This document shows positions 44,205-55,599 of a DNA stretch of 64,000 nucleotides, one piece after another (position 1 is the stretch's first letter; each line of letters starts with the position of its first letter). Source of the DNA: Hypomyces perniciosus (taxonomy: Eukaryota; Ascomycota; Sordariomycetes; Hypocreales; Hypocreaceae). The DNA is taken from NCBI GenBank assembly GCA_008477525.1, contig SPDT01000001.1, positions 4,774,001 to 4,838,000 of the forward strand, in the 5' to 3' direction. The notes below the pieces were generated by a model. That model was not told where the DNA came from. It ran no database searches and worked only from the letters and a program-made list of their open reading frames with translations. Position numbers and translations under genes: made by a program.

Positions 44205-46342
44205 AGAGGTAGACAACCTCGGGAGGTATTCTTCTTCAGTCACAGCGTTGTCATTTTTGTTTCCGGCATTTGCATGAGCTCAACAAACAGCGGCATTCAG
44301 CGCTCTTGAGAGGTGTTTGTTTTATTTTTTGTTCACTTCCCCTGGAGTAATTAAGGATTATGATCGACTCACTCGTTTCTTGGGCTCGCGAAGTTTGCAT
44401 ATAGAAGGACTGGAACTTCACATAAATGATTTTTAAATCTCAGGTGACGACTTAAGGGTCCCCAAGGACGACATCTGCAGGAGAGGGTGTACATAGGGGA
44501 CAATATAGGTCAATCAGATGCGTCATTCACCCGTTTTAACTGCAGCGCGAATACGTACAGCCTCGCAAAAGGATGGCTGATGGCGTTGACATTGTGACGA
44601 GGCGCTGGCTTGAACCTTGACATGCATGGCGTGGGGATCTCGACTCTGGCGGTAGTACTAGTAATTAATACCGGCCAGATAAATGAGGAATTGAAGGCCT
44701 TGAGAGCATGCGAGTGTGGTTGGTGGCAATTCAATACGAGGGTATACGTCCAGGCTGGAGCTTTGATCCTTGTATCATGTGCTCTTGTGGACATTCATTC
44801 CTCAGCCTTGGCCTTGGTTACCTAGTCATGGACATCTGGAGTAGAGGATTCTACGAAGTATCTATCCCTTGATTCATTTGTTTCTGCCGCATTATCGACT
44901 CGGAATGCCAGACCAGATTGAGAGTGAGTGAGTACCTATGTATTGTTCGCGTTTGAAAAGCGATCCATTGTCTTGGTCGATCCATCTGGGGAATCTAATA
45001 ATAAACGCGCGGGATTATCGGGATTGGTTCGGCCACGGTGACACGAGCTCCGAAGCGCCACCAAAAAGGTGGAGGCCCCCCCCATCTTGGAGGTTTTCTG
45101 GATTACTAGTAGTATTAGGATTATGGCCACACCCTCAAAAGATGAGACGACGGAGTACATATAGGGGGCCTCATTTGTATGTATAGTAATCGTATCACAT
45201 ACTACGAAGTACGTCGTACGAGGTAGATTAGTAGGGCCCAGAGTCAGTACAGTCACAGTCACAATCATCACACCTGCAGGTAGGGTCAAAGAGGCACAAT
45301 TGGCCGCCAAAACGGGCTTCGTTCTCCTGCAGCCTTTATTCCCTATGGCACGTTGCACTGCCCTTTTGGTTTGGCCGTCCATTGTTCGACGCTACTGTAC
45401 GGAGTTGGGTTCTCCGTATGAAGTATGTACTTCGTACCTACCTACCTTAGTAGTACCTACCTAGGATGTACTTCTTACTCCGAAGGCTTTCACTACATTC
45501 CGTGTCCAAATTAGGCGGCCCAGGCCGGCAATGACCGAATACAGTAGTATTAAGACTGTAAATACCTTTTCTTGGGCGGAGCTGCTGCGCATTTCCACGG
45601 TGCTTCACAGTGCCTAGACCCATTGTCTCTCACTTCTCTGTTGCCGAGCTTACGATTCTTCGCTTCCATTTCTCCCCCATCATTTTTTTCTCTCCCTCAA
45701 TCATCAAACAACGCCGCCAAAAGAGCCGCACGCGTTCCTCCGCCTGAGATCGGCGTGGCGCGAGAGCCTTTCTGAATATCTTTTCCTCACTCCATCTGTC
45801 TAGGTATTGGTATTCATTGCGACATTCCCCAACAGGGACTTGGGACTTCGGACTTCGGCCCACTTGATTGGATTGTTTGCGTCCTCTTTGGCCGCTGAAT
45901 CCACCACTCATACGGCTGCTTTCAGCGGGCGCGAACTGATTCTATTGCTTCTACGAATCCAACACCACAACACAACGCCTTTCTTTCGAAACACCGTCTT
46001 CTGTCTGAAACGCTTGCCGGAACCGCATTGATTCGCCGTCGCACGCTTTTCAGTGTATCCAGACGTAGACCGAACAAACGGCGCGCTTGCGGCTGTCTCT
46101 GCCTCCCTCTGTGTATGTGTACCTCTTGTTTTGTTTTGTTTTGTTATTTCTCTGTCGTGCTTCCCCATCCCGTGGCAGCCGATGCGATAGGCACTTCATC
46201 TGCATCTGCATCTGAGGGTCTGTCGCTTCCCTTTTGGCTGCATGGATATGTGTGTTGTCGCATATCTTCCGTGATACTGCTCCAATCCTCTTCCTCAACA
46301 TCTATTCGTCCTCTGACTGAGCGCTGGTCGCCTCATGCTAAC
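44205..46342. other. Intergenic and long leader of the mucin-like gene
   Basis: 2.1 kb. It includes the 3' region of the previous gene, a cluster of short palindromic motifs at 45150-45490 (GACGGAGTACAT, TACGAAGTACGTCGTACGA, TACCTACCTACC), and from about 45,600 a pyrimidine-rich stretch that probably contains the promoter and 5' leader of the next gene. No supported coding frame was found in 44205-46000. Confidence 0.5.
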
Positions 46343-46528
46343 ATGGCTCCCAACCCTAGACCATTCGAGCCTCCAACCATCATCCGCGCCTTGATCATGT
46401 CCAACAACGCGACAGGACAGGCTCCGCCTTCGACGGACAGACTGACACCTTCTCCATCATCACCATCATCTCCATCACCATCAACGCCATCAACACCATC
46501 AACGCCATCATCACCATCATCACCATCA

Positions 46529-46560
<32 letters not shown>

Positions 46561-47653
46561 CTCTACGCCCTCTACGCCCTCTACACCAACACCAACTCCA
46601 ACACCTACCACTCCAACGCCCAACCCTCCCGTGAGTAACTCGAGTCCATCCACACCACCAACGCCGCCATCGAGCAGTCCCAGTCCGAGACCCCCTTCGT
46701 CGACTCCATCAACGCCCAACAACTCACCACCACCTGAGACAACTCCTCCCCAGCAGACTCCATCTTCGACGCCCGAGACAAATATTGTTACAGTGACACC
46801 AACTGGTGGTGGCGCCACAAGTGTCGTTGTTGTGACTTCAACTAGACAGCCTCCAAACGACAACAGTCCTGCCCCTTCCCTCCCCACAACAACAACCACC
46901 CCTGCATCTGTTCCCGCCGGCAACAACAGCGATAGCGGTGGTCTTAGTCAAACGGCTAAAGTGGCCATTGGCGTTGTTGTGCCTATTGCCGCAATTGCCG
47001 CCTTGGCTATTCTCGCGCTCTTTTGGTGGAAGAAACGCCGAGCGCGCCGAGAGGCCGAGGAGGAGCGCCGAAAGGAAGTCGAGGACTACGCCTACAACCC
47101 CAATGCGGACCCTACGATCCCCGCTGTCGGGCTTGCTGCCGATAACTCGTACGAGATGAGGGAGGATGGATCAGCCGGTTACCGGGGTTGGGGAACTGTT
47201 GGCGGCTCAACTGGTCACAAGGCTTCCACGACCATGTCTGGAGGTGTCACCCACGCTTATTCTGACCCTCGGAGCGCGGTGTCGGAGGCGAGATCCGGCG
47301 AGGCACTTCTTGACGGCACTCACTCGCCTGAAGGAGAGATTCTTGGCGCCATGGGCCCATCTGCGGCAAACAACCGCGGCGATGTTCGAAGAGGACCGTC
47401 GAATGCATCCTCATCCTACAGTGCTGCCGGCAGATCCGATGGCTCTGATGGCGGCATGGGCGTTGCTTATGGTGGCGGTCCTTACTATGAACAGTACGCC
47501 CAGAATCCCTATGGTGACAACGCATATGCTGGCCAGAATGGAGAGGTTCCGCCTCAGCCCATCATTCGTGACAACCCCGCTCGGCGTAACACACGCATTG
47601 AGAATCCCGCGCACTACCCTCAACAAAGTGCTGGCATTGCCCAGAACTTTTGA
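46343..47653 (+). CDS. Mucin-like Ser/Thr/Pro-rich single-pass membrane protein (possible cell-wall sensor type)
   Basis: Predicted 436 aa from the ATG at 46343 (context CTAACATGGCT), single exon. Residues 30-160 are Ser/Pro/Thr-rich, largely SPSSPSSP and TPSTPS repeats encoded by TCA/CCA triplets (46,450-46,600), expected to be heavily O-mannosylated. A transmembrane helix lies at about 206-229 (AKVAIGVVVPIAAIAALAIL), followed by the basic stop-transfer KKRRARREAEEERR and a Gly/Ser/Tyr-rich cytoplasmic tail. This architecture resembles fungal Mid2/WSC-like stress sensors, but there is no WSC domain. No signal peptide follows this start. The frame stays open upstream to about 46028 with an in-frame ATG at 46115 that would add a hydrophobic N-terminus (CTSCFVLFCYFSVV); the start is therefore uncertain. 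Confidence 0.72.
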
Positions 47654-48698
47654 TTGTACGTCGTTCGCACGGTGTACAGGACCTGATTCTCACGCTTGTT
47701 GTACATGAAAGATACGCCCGTCAATCAGGCGCCTTGCTCATGCAATCAGAGCAAGGGGAGACGCAAAAGATGCAAAAAGAGGTGTTTCAGTATCTGACAT
47801 GATCACTTTGTTTATATTACTTTGCATACGGTCAAGATTTGTTTGTTTGTCTTTACGGTTTCAAGTGTACAGCTCCATGTTGGCATTTTTTCTTGGCGAG
47901 GAGAGTTTGAAGATCTAGGCAAAACGGCGACAGACATGATCCACGGGGAGGGCCAGTCTCTTGCGGTTACCCTTGTCTCTCGTCTCGTGGTTGACTGTCG
48001 GTCAGGAGAGGCACATGTGTTACGCACTATGCGCTGTGGACATTTCACAAAGGACTGACTTGTTGTACATACCATGCACGCACACACGCACATATTTGGC
48101 ACAGCGGACTCTTTTCTCTCTTGTTTGCTATATGTCTGCCTAGTGGCCTATCATTAGATAGACTTACGCTCCTTAATCTTCCCCCTCGGATCGCCTCACC
48201 CTCGTTGATCTCTTGTTCTTTTTTCCCGACGTTTGGTAATCTGGAGGATGGATGGACGCAAGGATAGACGGGTTATTGAGGCAATGTCGTCATGGTTTCA
48301 GTCACTTGTTTTGCTGGGGAAAGGAAGTTGTTGTTGTTTTTGATAGAGCGATTTGAATGGGTGTGTGTGTTTGCTCCTCAGTTTTCTGGAATGTTGCCCC
48401 TAGAAAATGTTGATAGTTTAGGTGAGATAATTGACAGTTGGAACGTGTTGTCTGCCAATTACCTGGAATCATTGATGCACTGTCCCGTGATCTTTCTTGT
48501 GTAGCCCATTCATTGTAGTCGCACGAGCAGAGCTGCCAGTACCTTTGACTCATAGAGGGGGTACATGTGGTACTCGTCTGAATGCCGTGAAATGTCTGAG
48601 ATGGAGAGGTCTCAGACCCAATCACCCCCGTTCATCATCAACCCCCTTTTTTCTTCTTTCTTTTGTCCCTGACGGGGGTAGTGCCAGCGGGGAGAAAC
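47654..48698. other. Intergenic, convergent 3' ends
   Basis: 1.04 kb lies between the mucin-like gene and the carboxylesterase. It should hold both 3' untranslated regions. Pyrimidine-rich stretches lie near 48,160-48,240 and 48,625-48,670. No gene, RNA or repeat is recognised. Confidence 0.5.
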
Positions 48699-50512
48699 TT
48701 AGACCTCGGCATCGTGCGCCTCCCGCGATCGAATGAGTGCAGCGCCTCGTTCTCCCATCCCCTGACTGAGCTCCATACGATCCCACCAGAACCGGCACTG
48801 CTCCAATTCACTCGGCGTAAGCGTCCTCGTCTTCACGGGCGTGCCCTTGTTCCTCCCGCCGGCGTCCTCGTTATTGCCCTCGCCGAAGACGAGGAGCTCG
48901 CCTACCCCTGACGCGGTGGATACAGTGCCGTCGACGTTGAAGGGGCTTGCGAATGCGGGCCATGCTTCGTCTTTGTCGGAGGAGTTGAGCTTGCCGTCGG
49001 GAGAGGCGGAGAAGGAGACCCAGCGGGTGTTCATCTCCTTTGCTACGGCGATCATGCCCGGTGAGGAGCGGAGGACGTCCATGTCGTGTACGGCGGTGGG
49101 GCCTTGGTCCCCGTGGGAGGCGGCGCGGAAGGGGTCTGCGAGAGCGGCGTATTCGTAGAGGTAGACTGTGGCGCCGGCGCGGGAGAGCGTGTGGGCTGTG
49201 TGTAGGACGGGGCAGATGTATGCGTAGTGGGCGTATGCTTCGTGGATGCGGCGGAACTGCGCGCCGTAGGCACGTTTCTCGGGCCCGCCAATGCCAGGGG
49301 GTTGGCGGTAGGGAGAGTCTGGGTGGATGAGCGGGTCGGGGTAGAGAAGCTCGAGGGCGTCAAGATCGTCGGCGGATAAGGAGGGGATGAGTTTGGAGAA
49401 GAAGGAGCGGAATTCCGCACTGGTGGAGGCGTTTTGAGGAGCAAATTTGGTGCCTTCGTGGGAGCAGAAGCCAGTGATGATGGAGAGGTCCTTTGCGCGA
49501 CCAGAGTGGACGAGGTCGTCTAGGAGGTTCAGGGGCAGATCAGGGATAACGCCACCGGGGCCATCGATGACGGGCTGGAAGGGCCAGGAGACGGCTGCGG
49601 CATGCTCGGCCCAGACCATGACGGCGGCTTCGAGGAGGGGGTCGATGGGGAGAGTCTCGAGGGGCCTGTTGTTGGCGTACATTCTGAGCCTTTGGAACTG
49701 AGAGATGACTCGCGGGTGTGAGGGCGAGAGGATGCAGCGGGCGGTTGGTGCGCCGGATTCAAGAATGGCTTTGCGAAAGGGGAGGGGAGAAGGGCTGAGG
49801 ATGTGATGGCCGACCTGACGAAGAGGTTAGTGAGAGCATGGCGAACATATATGATATGAGAGAACACAGGTGTTCAACATCACCACAGGAGCAGAGGACT
49901 TACCGAATGTGCGCCAGCACTCACTCCCATGAGCGTCACATTCTCCCCATCTCCTCCAAAAGCACCAATCCACTCCTTCACCCACTCAACCGCCAGTCTC
50001 TGGTCCTTCAGCCCCAGGTTCAACTCCTTCGCCTCAAATCCACCGGCCAGGAACCCCAGCGCGCCCAAACGATACGCGATGCTCACGACGATCACATCCC
50101 GCTTGGCCCATGCCACGAACGATGCCATGTCCCGGTCCAGCGGGTATCCGAAGTTGAAGGAGCCGCCATGGATAGACACCACCACAGGCAAGCTAGAGGG
50201 CTTGGAGTCTGAGTCTGAGTCCGAGTCCGAGGCCGAGGCAGATGAAGATGGGCGAAAGATGTTGAGAGTCAGGGGATTCTCTGCGGTGGCATGTGGTGCC
50301 AGAGGGAAAGGCTGCGAAGGCGCTGGCGTAGAAGCATCGATCTTCTGTGAGGCCTCGGGAGGAGTGGCCACAGCAAGGTGGAAGCGCTTTGCAGTGGCAT
50401 AGGGAATTCCATGGAAGATATCAACCGGCTTGGGATAGGCCTCTGAGGCTGGCTGGATTGTGCCCACGATAGTGCAGCCGTTGACGGTGACGGTTGGACT
50501 CTCTGAGGCCAT
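48699..50512 (-). CDS. Type-B carboxylesterase/lipase, alpha/beta-hydrolase fold
   Basis: Predicted 574-aa esterase hydrolysing carboxylic esters; substrate unknown. Exon 1 is 50512-49904 and exon 2 is 49814-48699. The intron (49903-49815, 89 nt) has GTAAGT donor, CACTAAC branch and GTCAG acceptor, and falls directly after the nucleophile motif. Oxyanion-hole HGG is at residues 115-117. The nucleophile is Ser198 in GVSAG (196-200). The acid is probably Glu323 in GFCSHEGT and the base His446 in AVHDMDV (or His437 in SHGD). No signal peptide is present, so it is probably cytosolic. A Ser-Asp repeat (about 93-103) is encoded by a GAGTCT/GAGTCC tandem tract. It lies alone, with no biosynthetic genes beside it. 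Confidence 0.88.
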
Positions 50513-51443
50513 GGTGAAGATGGTTCAGGGTAGTAATCTCGTGATGGAATGACCTATTTGTGAAGGTGAGAATGAGTTTTCAAAGCCAGAGAGTGTGAAC
50601 AGTGAGAGGAGAGATCAGTTGAGTGTCTACTATCAAGTAAGGGAGTATTAGATAATACTAATCCGGGAAGAAGAGGTAGGGCTGACGTACTCCTCAGAGT
50701 CAAAGGGAAGTCAGTATACGGAGTACTTACAGAGCACTGCCCGTCTATTCGTTTCCGCGTAATGGTAATGCTCCTCCTCACAATGAATCAATCAATCGGG
50801 AGCAGACCGAAAATCCCGAATGGCTGGCCAAAAAGAGGGGTTTGCAGACTTACAGATAATCGATATATGTATTGTGACGTTTTTGGTAAAAATGCTAGAA
50901 AAGGGTTTGCCACGTGAGGATTGGAACAAAATCCCTTTTGGGCCATCTCATGTCAACACGACCTTGAATAAGAAATACTGCTAGTTTATGAGTAGCTCTC
51001 TATTAACAAATGGTAATTTATTTATACTATCAAAGAAGCAGTAGATGACTCATGCTTTTTTTTTTGGTTTTTTTTTTTTTAAAAAAAAGCCACTCTCGAG
51101 TACAAAGTATTGTTTAGTATTGTATTTTTCAGAGGTCAGTGTGAATGCCAACTTTACGAGTATGAAATCATCGACATGCAAATTGGAATCATCGACAGGC
51201 ACTAACACAGAATTAGCTAGTAATAGTTCTTTGATAGAAAAAGAGCAAGATTGCTGATGAAGGACATGTAACTGCAAATATGGGTATAAATAATATTTTT
51301 TAAAAAAAAAGTGGCTTACGTTTGAAATGATTTATCTACTTTTATCTTTACTTCTTTTATTATCTATACCTATGCTTCTTATTGGGATCGCGTAGGTGGT
51401 TAAGGTAGGGTTAGTTAGACCCCGCATGGCAACATGTGATTGG

Positions 51444-51473
51444 TTATGGGTTATGGGTAAGGGTTAGGGTTAG
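51444..51473 (+). repeat. Short interstitial telomere-like tract
   Basis: A short array of GGGTTA-type units: TTATGGGTTATGGG, then TAAGGGTTAGGGTTAG. Two units are perfect TTAGGG, the usual filamentous-fungal telomere repeat; the others have one change. It is too short to be a telomere and lies deep inside gene-bearing DNA. Confidence 0.5.
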
Positions 51474-51667
51474 TATAGTGCTTGTGGATGATATCAATTT
51501 GGTTGTCGATGATTCCATACTCAACTTCACAGGCCAACAACAAATATCGCCGCGAGAAGCGCTGCGTATTTTGTTTTAGTGGGTTCAGCGCTAACCGGCT
51601 GCTGCCGTGACCCATTGTTTGTCCCACTAGGAACTTTGATTGCTGCCCAATTGTCGTGAAAGATATG

Positions 51668-51997
51668 TCAGCGCAACTTCTTGTGCCGAATTGGTTGAGC
51701 GACCAAATCAAGAGTTGAAGCTGCATGGAAACGAATTTTTTTTTGAATCCACTGAAATTTATATGCAAAGTCTCGCAAAAGCGGTAATACTAGTGTACAA
51801 TCCATGATAACAGCACTCGGTACGCCAGCTATCCACCTGTCCGCCTGGATAGCACCAATGCTAATTTTCCTGAGCGCCGTTGCTGGCAGTCGAACAAAGA
51901 AAATAAAGGGGCCAATAATGACTGTTAAGACAATGATAGAAAGTGGTAAAGCCAATGAAAAAAAAAGCCTCAAAACGCCGCCCACTCTGACTTCCAT
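51668..51997 (-). CDS. Possible small membrane protein, unrecognised
   Basis: A 109-codon frame from an ATG at 51997, starting 15 bp downstream of the TPX2-like gene's stop on the same strand. It has a strongly hydrophobic segment near the start (LFFSLALPLSIIVLTVIIGP) and a second moderately hydrophobic stretch (GVPSAVIMDCTLVLPLL). The last 25 codons are less convincing and overlap an A-rich tract. I recognise no family. It may be a real small gene, a 3' untranslated chance frame, or the remains of a larger one. Confidence 0.25.
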   Translation of the reverse strand: MEVRVGGVLRLFFSLALPLSIIVLTVIIGPFIFFVRLPATALRKISIGAIQADRWIAGVPSAVIMDCTLVLPLLRDFAYKFQWIQKKIRFHAASTLDLVAQPIRHKKLR

Positions 51998-52011
51998 GTT
52001 CACGTAGCCTC

Positions 52012-54192
52012 CTACTGCATTGCCCCTTTCAAGGCCACTTCCTTCAGACGCTTCTTTTCTGCCCACTCCCGACTTGCAATTCTAGAGCGTTCGGCAGCTT
52101 GCTCTCGCGCCGTTTTAGCCGCACACTCTCTCTCACGCTTTTCACGCTCCTTCCTCTCCATGAAGCTAGTGTTGTCGCGTGCGTATATCTCCTTGCCCCG
52201 GAGTCGCTGTTGGACCACCACTTCGGCGGAAACAGAGCTTCGCTTCCCACTGATACTTCCCGTCGACGACGTAGCCCGGCTAGCGTTAGCAATTGAGACA
52301 ATGGTGGATTTTCTCCCACGTGGGTGCTGAGTCTTGTTGACCGCAGTCGGCGTACCAGGAGTTGCCCGGCCAGGACCGATTGACAGGCGTTTCGCTTTAC
52401 TGGCAGAGGCTTTTTTCTCTGCGTGTTCCTCCTGAATCTTGGCCTGACGAGCTCGACTAGCAATTGTCTCTCGGGGTAGGCTGCTTGGCGTAGTGGTCTG
52501 CTTCATAGGCCGCGCTTTGAACTCACGCCTCTTTCGCTCCTCTTCCTCTTGAGCCCGGAGCTTGGCATCTATTTCCTCCCGCTTTCGGCGAGAGATTGCT
52601 TCTCCAGGTAGCTCAAAGCTAGGTTTTGGCAGATGCTTGTAGGTTCTGGGCTTGACCCGAGGTGCAGATGCCTTCGCAGCCTCAGCTTGCTGTGCCTGGC
52701 GAGCTTCCCGTTGCTCCTTTAGGCGCCGAGATACAGCATCACCGGGCAGCTCAAACTTCGGAACCGTCGGTGGTTTTGTCGACTTGGCGCCCGGCCTTGC
52801 TGTTGGCTGGGCTCCACCAACTTTCGTTTCCAACTGCCTTTTGTCCCGTAGAGTAAGTGATGAAGATCGGCGTAAAGATGGCTCCATCTTCTTCGAGGAC
52901 TTGACTCGGACCGTAGCAGATCCGCAAGCCACAGATGCTCTCTTCAGTACCTTTAATGTTTCACCGGCCGAGGGAATATTCACAATAGTCCTGGCAGGTA
53001 TTCGTCGTGAGCGTGTGACCTCATCCAAAGCCTCTAACTCCTCCTCCAGCCTATCCAGTTCCTCCAGTGAGTCCTCAATACGCGACAGTGAGAATGATCC
53101 AGTTCGGGAGGACGCGTCCCCGAAGCTGCAGCTTCGATCACTCACTACCGTGAGCGATGGTGACAATGCATGTTCCACAGCTTGCACTATTTCAGGTACC
53201 TTCAGTGGTGTCACGGGATCATAGGGCGCTTGAATGCAAGCTATGAAGCTGTCATCTGCTAAGATCTTGGGCTCATCCATCTCTAGCGGTGGCAAATTTG
53301 CATATCCTTTGAGGGGTCTAACTAGTAACATGTACGAATTAGCTGAATGGTGTCCGCAATCAGCACCCACAGGAACAGCTGGTCGCCCTTTGCGCAACAG
53401 CAGATTGCAACCGTAGACTTGATTCCTAGCCTCGCGGCCAACAGTATGCCCGTTATGGGAATGATAGCGTTCGGTTGAATCGCTGGGCAGCGGGTATGAC
53501 ATCAGCCAGTCGAACTGACCTGCCAAGTGTTTCTTGACTTGATCGTGGTTGGAGCCGATCGGTGTTGTGTTCTTTAACAGGTCGTGGTTGTCGAAGTCGC
53601 CTTCTGCAAGAACGAAGCGTATTAGCAAGCTGAATATGACGGAAGAGAGAAGAGGAAGCAGACCACGCAGGCCAACCTACGAGTACGAACCTTGTAGTAG
53701 TGCAAGTCTTGATACAGCTGGGTTATCTTCAGCGCGAGTGTCCTCTGTAAGAAAGGTCGTCTCCTCCTGCACAGCGTCGAGAGGTTGGAACGTTTCCCAA
53801 TTGATTGGAGGCCGTCGTGGATGTGGTCGCGAAGTTTCCTTGGTTTCCGAATGGTGGATTGTGGGCAGTGCTGCGATGCGAGGTTGAAGCTTGTCGATAA
53901 TGCTAGCGAGTCCCAAAGACTCGTGACCCTGGTTGCGATGTTCACAGTGACAAGGACCCTGGCCAGCGCCACTCGTAATAGCCGCCGCCTTGTTTGGGCA
54001 GTGCTGAATTGGTGGCTCATCAAGAGCTTCTCGAGGACCAGTTGGCGCAGTTGGCGGCTGATATGAACTAAGACCAGGGCTGATTTCAAGGCCAAGAATT
54101 TCTTCGTCCTCCAAGACGTGGAACGTGTCGCTAAGGTCGGGCCGCGTATCAGTTGTCATACAACTCGTACTTCGAATCATGGCTCCGGCCAT
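52012..54192 (-). CDS. Conserved filamentous-fungal protein with TPX2-like segment; function uncertain
   Basis: Predicted 697 aa. Exon 1 is 54192-53691 and exon 2 is 53603-52012. The intron (53690-53604, 87 nt) has donor GTTCGT, branch GCTAATAC and acceptor TTGCAG, and joins CTACAAG to AAGGCGAC in frame. Residues 1-330 show no domain I know (a stretch around YHSHNGHTVGREARNQ). Residues about 346-362 are a short acidic coiled coil (EELDRLEEELEALDE). Basic repeats follow: KFELPGDAVSRR (about 450), SFELPGEAISRR (about 496) and SLPRETIASRAR (about 542), with EFKARP (about 528). FKARP and F-E-L-type repeats recall the C-terminal domain of TPX2 microtubule-binding proteins, but the match is partial. 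The C-terminus is Lys/Glu/Arg-rich and helical. Gene existence is secure; the function is only suggested. Confidence 0.75.
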
Positions 54193-55029
54193 TGTCTCGA
54201 GTGAGTGCGCCTCGAGCCTCGAGTAATATCTCTCTCTGTGGAACCCTGAAAAGTAATTTGAGCCGGCGACTTGGTGACCAGGGGATCTCGCTATTAATTA
54301 ATTTCGCGGAGCAGCCGGGATCCGGTCGAGGCCGTTAGCGGGGCCGAGTTCGAATTTCCAAGGTCGTCCTTTGTCGTTTAATTGGCGAATAGAAGCAAGC
54401 TGGTCAATGATGGATGCTCAAGCATAGCAATGGAACTCGTACGAGTAACTGTCGATGTAAGCCGACTGATTGTTGCGCAGTGTGCTCCGTAAAGACGCTG
54501 GACTCAATGTTATTGCAACTGGGGAGGAAACGCCTGAGCATAGAAGCCGAAATTAGACGACTCGATCTCTTACGCTTTCCCACCCCTGCTCGGCAATTGT
54601 CCACCCACTGTTCATGCAGTCCAATGCTGCTTCTTTATGAAGCAGTGCCTCTTGCCCACCCTCTTTTTGGGTCAGTTTCCTTGTTGCTTTTTCTTGATTG
54701 TTCTACAGGAAACTTCGCTGTAGTCACTCCCATGACACGCAAATCGCGTCTTCTTGACAAGACATATATCAACGGCGTTTGGGGGTCTGCTGACAGCCGT
54801 CGTTGCGCGCAACATCTCCTAGGCAGGCGGGCAATGACTACCCACAGTGGGCCTGTGAGAGATTGACTTTTGGTTGCCTCGTATGAGTGCGGGCAAAACA
54901 TGGGTTATGGTGGTTGCTGGAAAGTGTCGATGCTGTACCAATAGTGGGATCAATACCTGATTGATCCGTTGCCCGTACATGCTGATGCCCAAAATTCTGA
55001 CCATCCGGCCTTCCACCTCGCTCTTACAC
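54193..55029. other. Intergenic between DAD2 and the TPX2-like gene
   Basis: 837 bp, upstream of the TPX2-like gene and downstream of DAD2 (both minus strand). It contains CTCGAG-rich sequence at 54197-54222 and a 150-codon + strand frame (54414-54866) without recognisable similarity, probably chance. No repeat or RNA gene is seen. Confidence 0.5.
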
Positions 55030-55599
55030 TTAGGGACTTGCTGCCGACTCATCATTGGCCGCTGCTTCTGCCACCTCAGCCTGCGCCTGCAATGTTGGCG
55101 CATGCTCTGTTGGTATTCGGACAAGCGTTTGGGGAAGCGGTTCGGTCGGCTGGGAGGATTCCCCCGTAGCAGCACCAGTGGCGGAGTTGGCAAGCTTTAC
55201 TGTTGAGATTCCATTCGCGTTAGCTTCCAATCATATCAGAACTTGCCTCTGCTATTGACGTACCAGAAGCCATGTTAATGGCACGTAACACATTATGCCA
55301 ATTGCCAACAATAGCTGCAATAGCTACGCATTTGTGTCAGCGCTGACGAGTATCTGGAAGGCATGCTCTGGTGAACGAGACCTACCTTCTGTTCCGTCCG
55401 ATAGGGTCGACAGTTTCTGTTCCAAAGCTTCCATCTGACCCGCAACTGCTGCGCTCAGGTCTCGCAACTCTTTGAGATTCTCTAGCTCCGCCCTTTTCTC
55501 CTCGATTCGAGCAACCAGTGCGGGCGATTGTGAAGATGATGAAATTGAGCTGCTGGGAGCCCGCACGTGCGACGCAAGAGATCGAGTTGGGAACGACAT
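55030..55599 (-). CDS. DAD2: DASH/Dam1 complex subunit Dad2
   Basis: Predicted 147-aa subunit of the fungal DASH ring, which couples kinetochores to microtubule plus ends. Exons are 55599-55386, 55323-55264 and 55199-55030. Intron 1 (55385-55324) has donor GTAGGT and acceptor GCGTAG. Intron 2 (55263-55200) has donor GTACGT, branch GCTAAC and acceptor AACAG. The start is MSFPTRSLASHVRAP. A coiled coil spans about 30-68 (RIEEKRAELENLKELRDLSA), then EQKLSTLSDGTEAIAAIVGN and WHNVLRAINMAS, the conserved Dad2 core that is formed only after splicing. The C-terminal 55 residues are a variable Ala/Glu/Thr-rich tail. Upstream is a 458-bp region shared with divergent shugoshin. Confidence 0.93.

Larger units (their letters stand above)
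50513..52011. other. Intergenic region with homopolymer tracts and a telomere-like repeat
   Basis: 1.5 kb between the carboxylesterase start and the next gene's stop. It contains a TACGGAGTAC motif (50717-50726), T/A homopolymer tracts at about 51053-51089 and 51296-51310, and a telomere-like tract (51444-51473). A low-support hydrophobic small frame lies at 51668-51997 (separate entry). The rest shows nothing recognisable. Confidence 0.5.

Noticed and set aside
46333..46926. 197-codon minus-strand frame, Gly/Asp/Val-rich
   Set aside because: It is the antisense shadow of the TCA/CCA triplet tract of the mucin-like gene.
54414..54866. 150-codon + strand frame between DAD2 and the TPX2-like gene
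   Set aside because: No similarity recognised, irregular composition, and no splice partners; probably chance.
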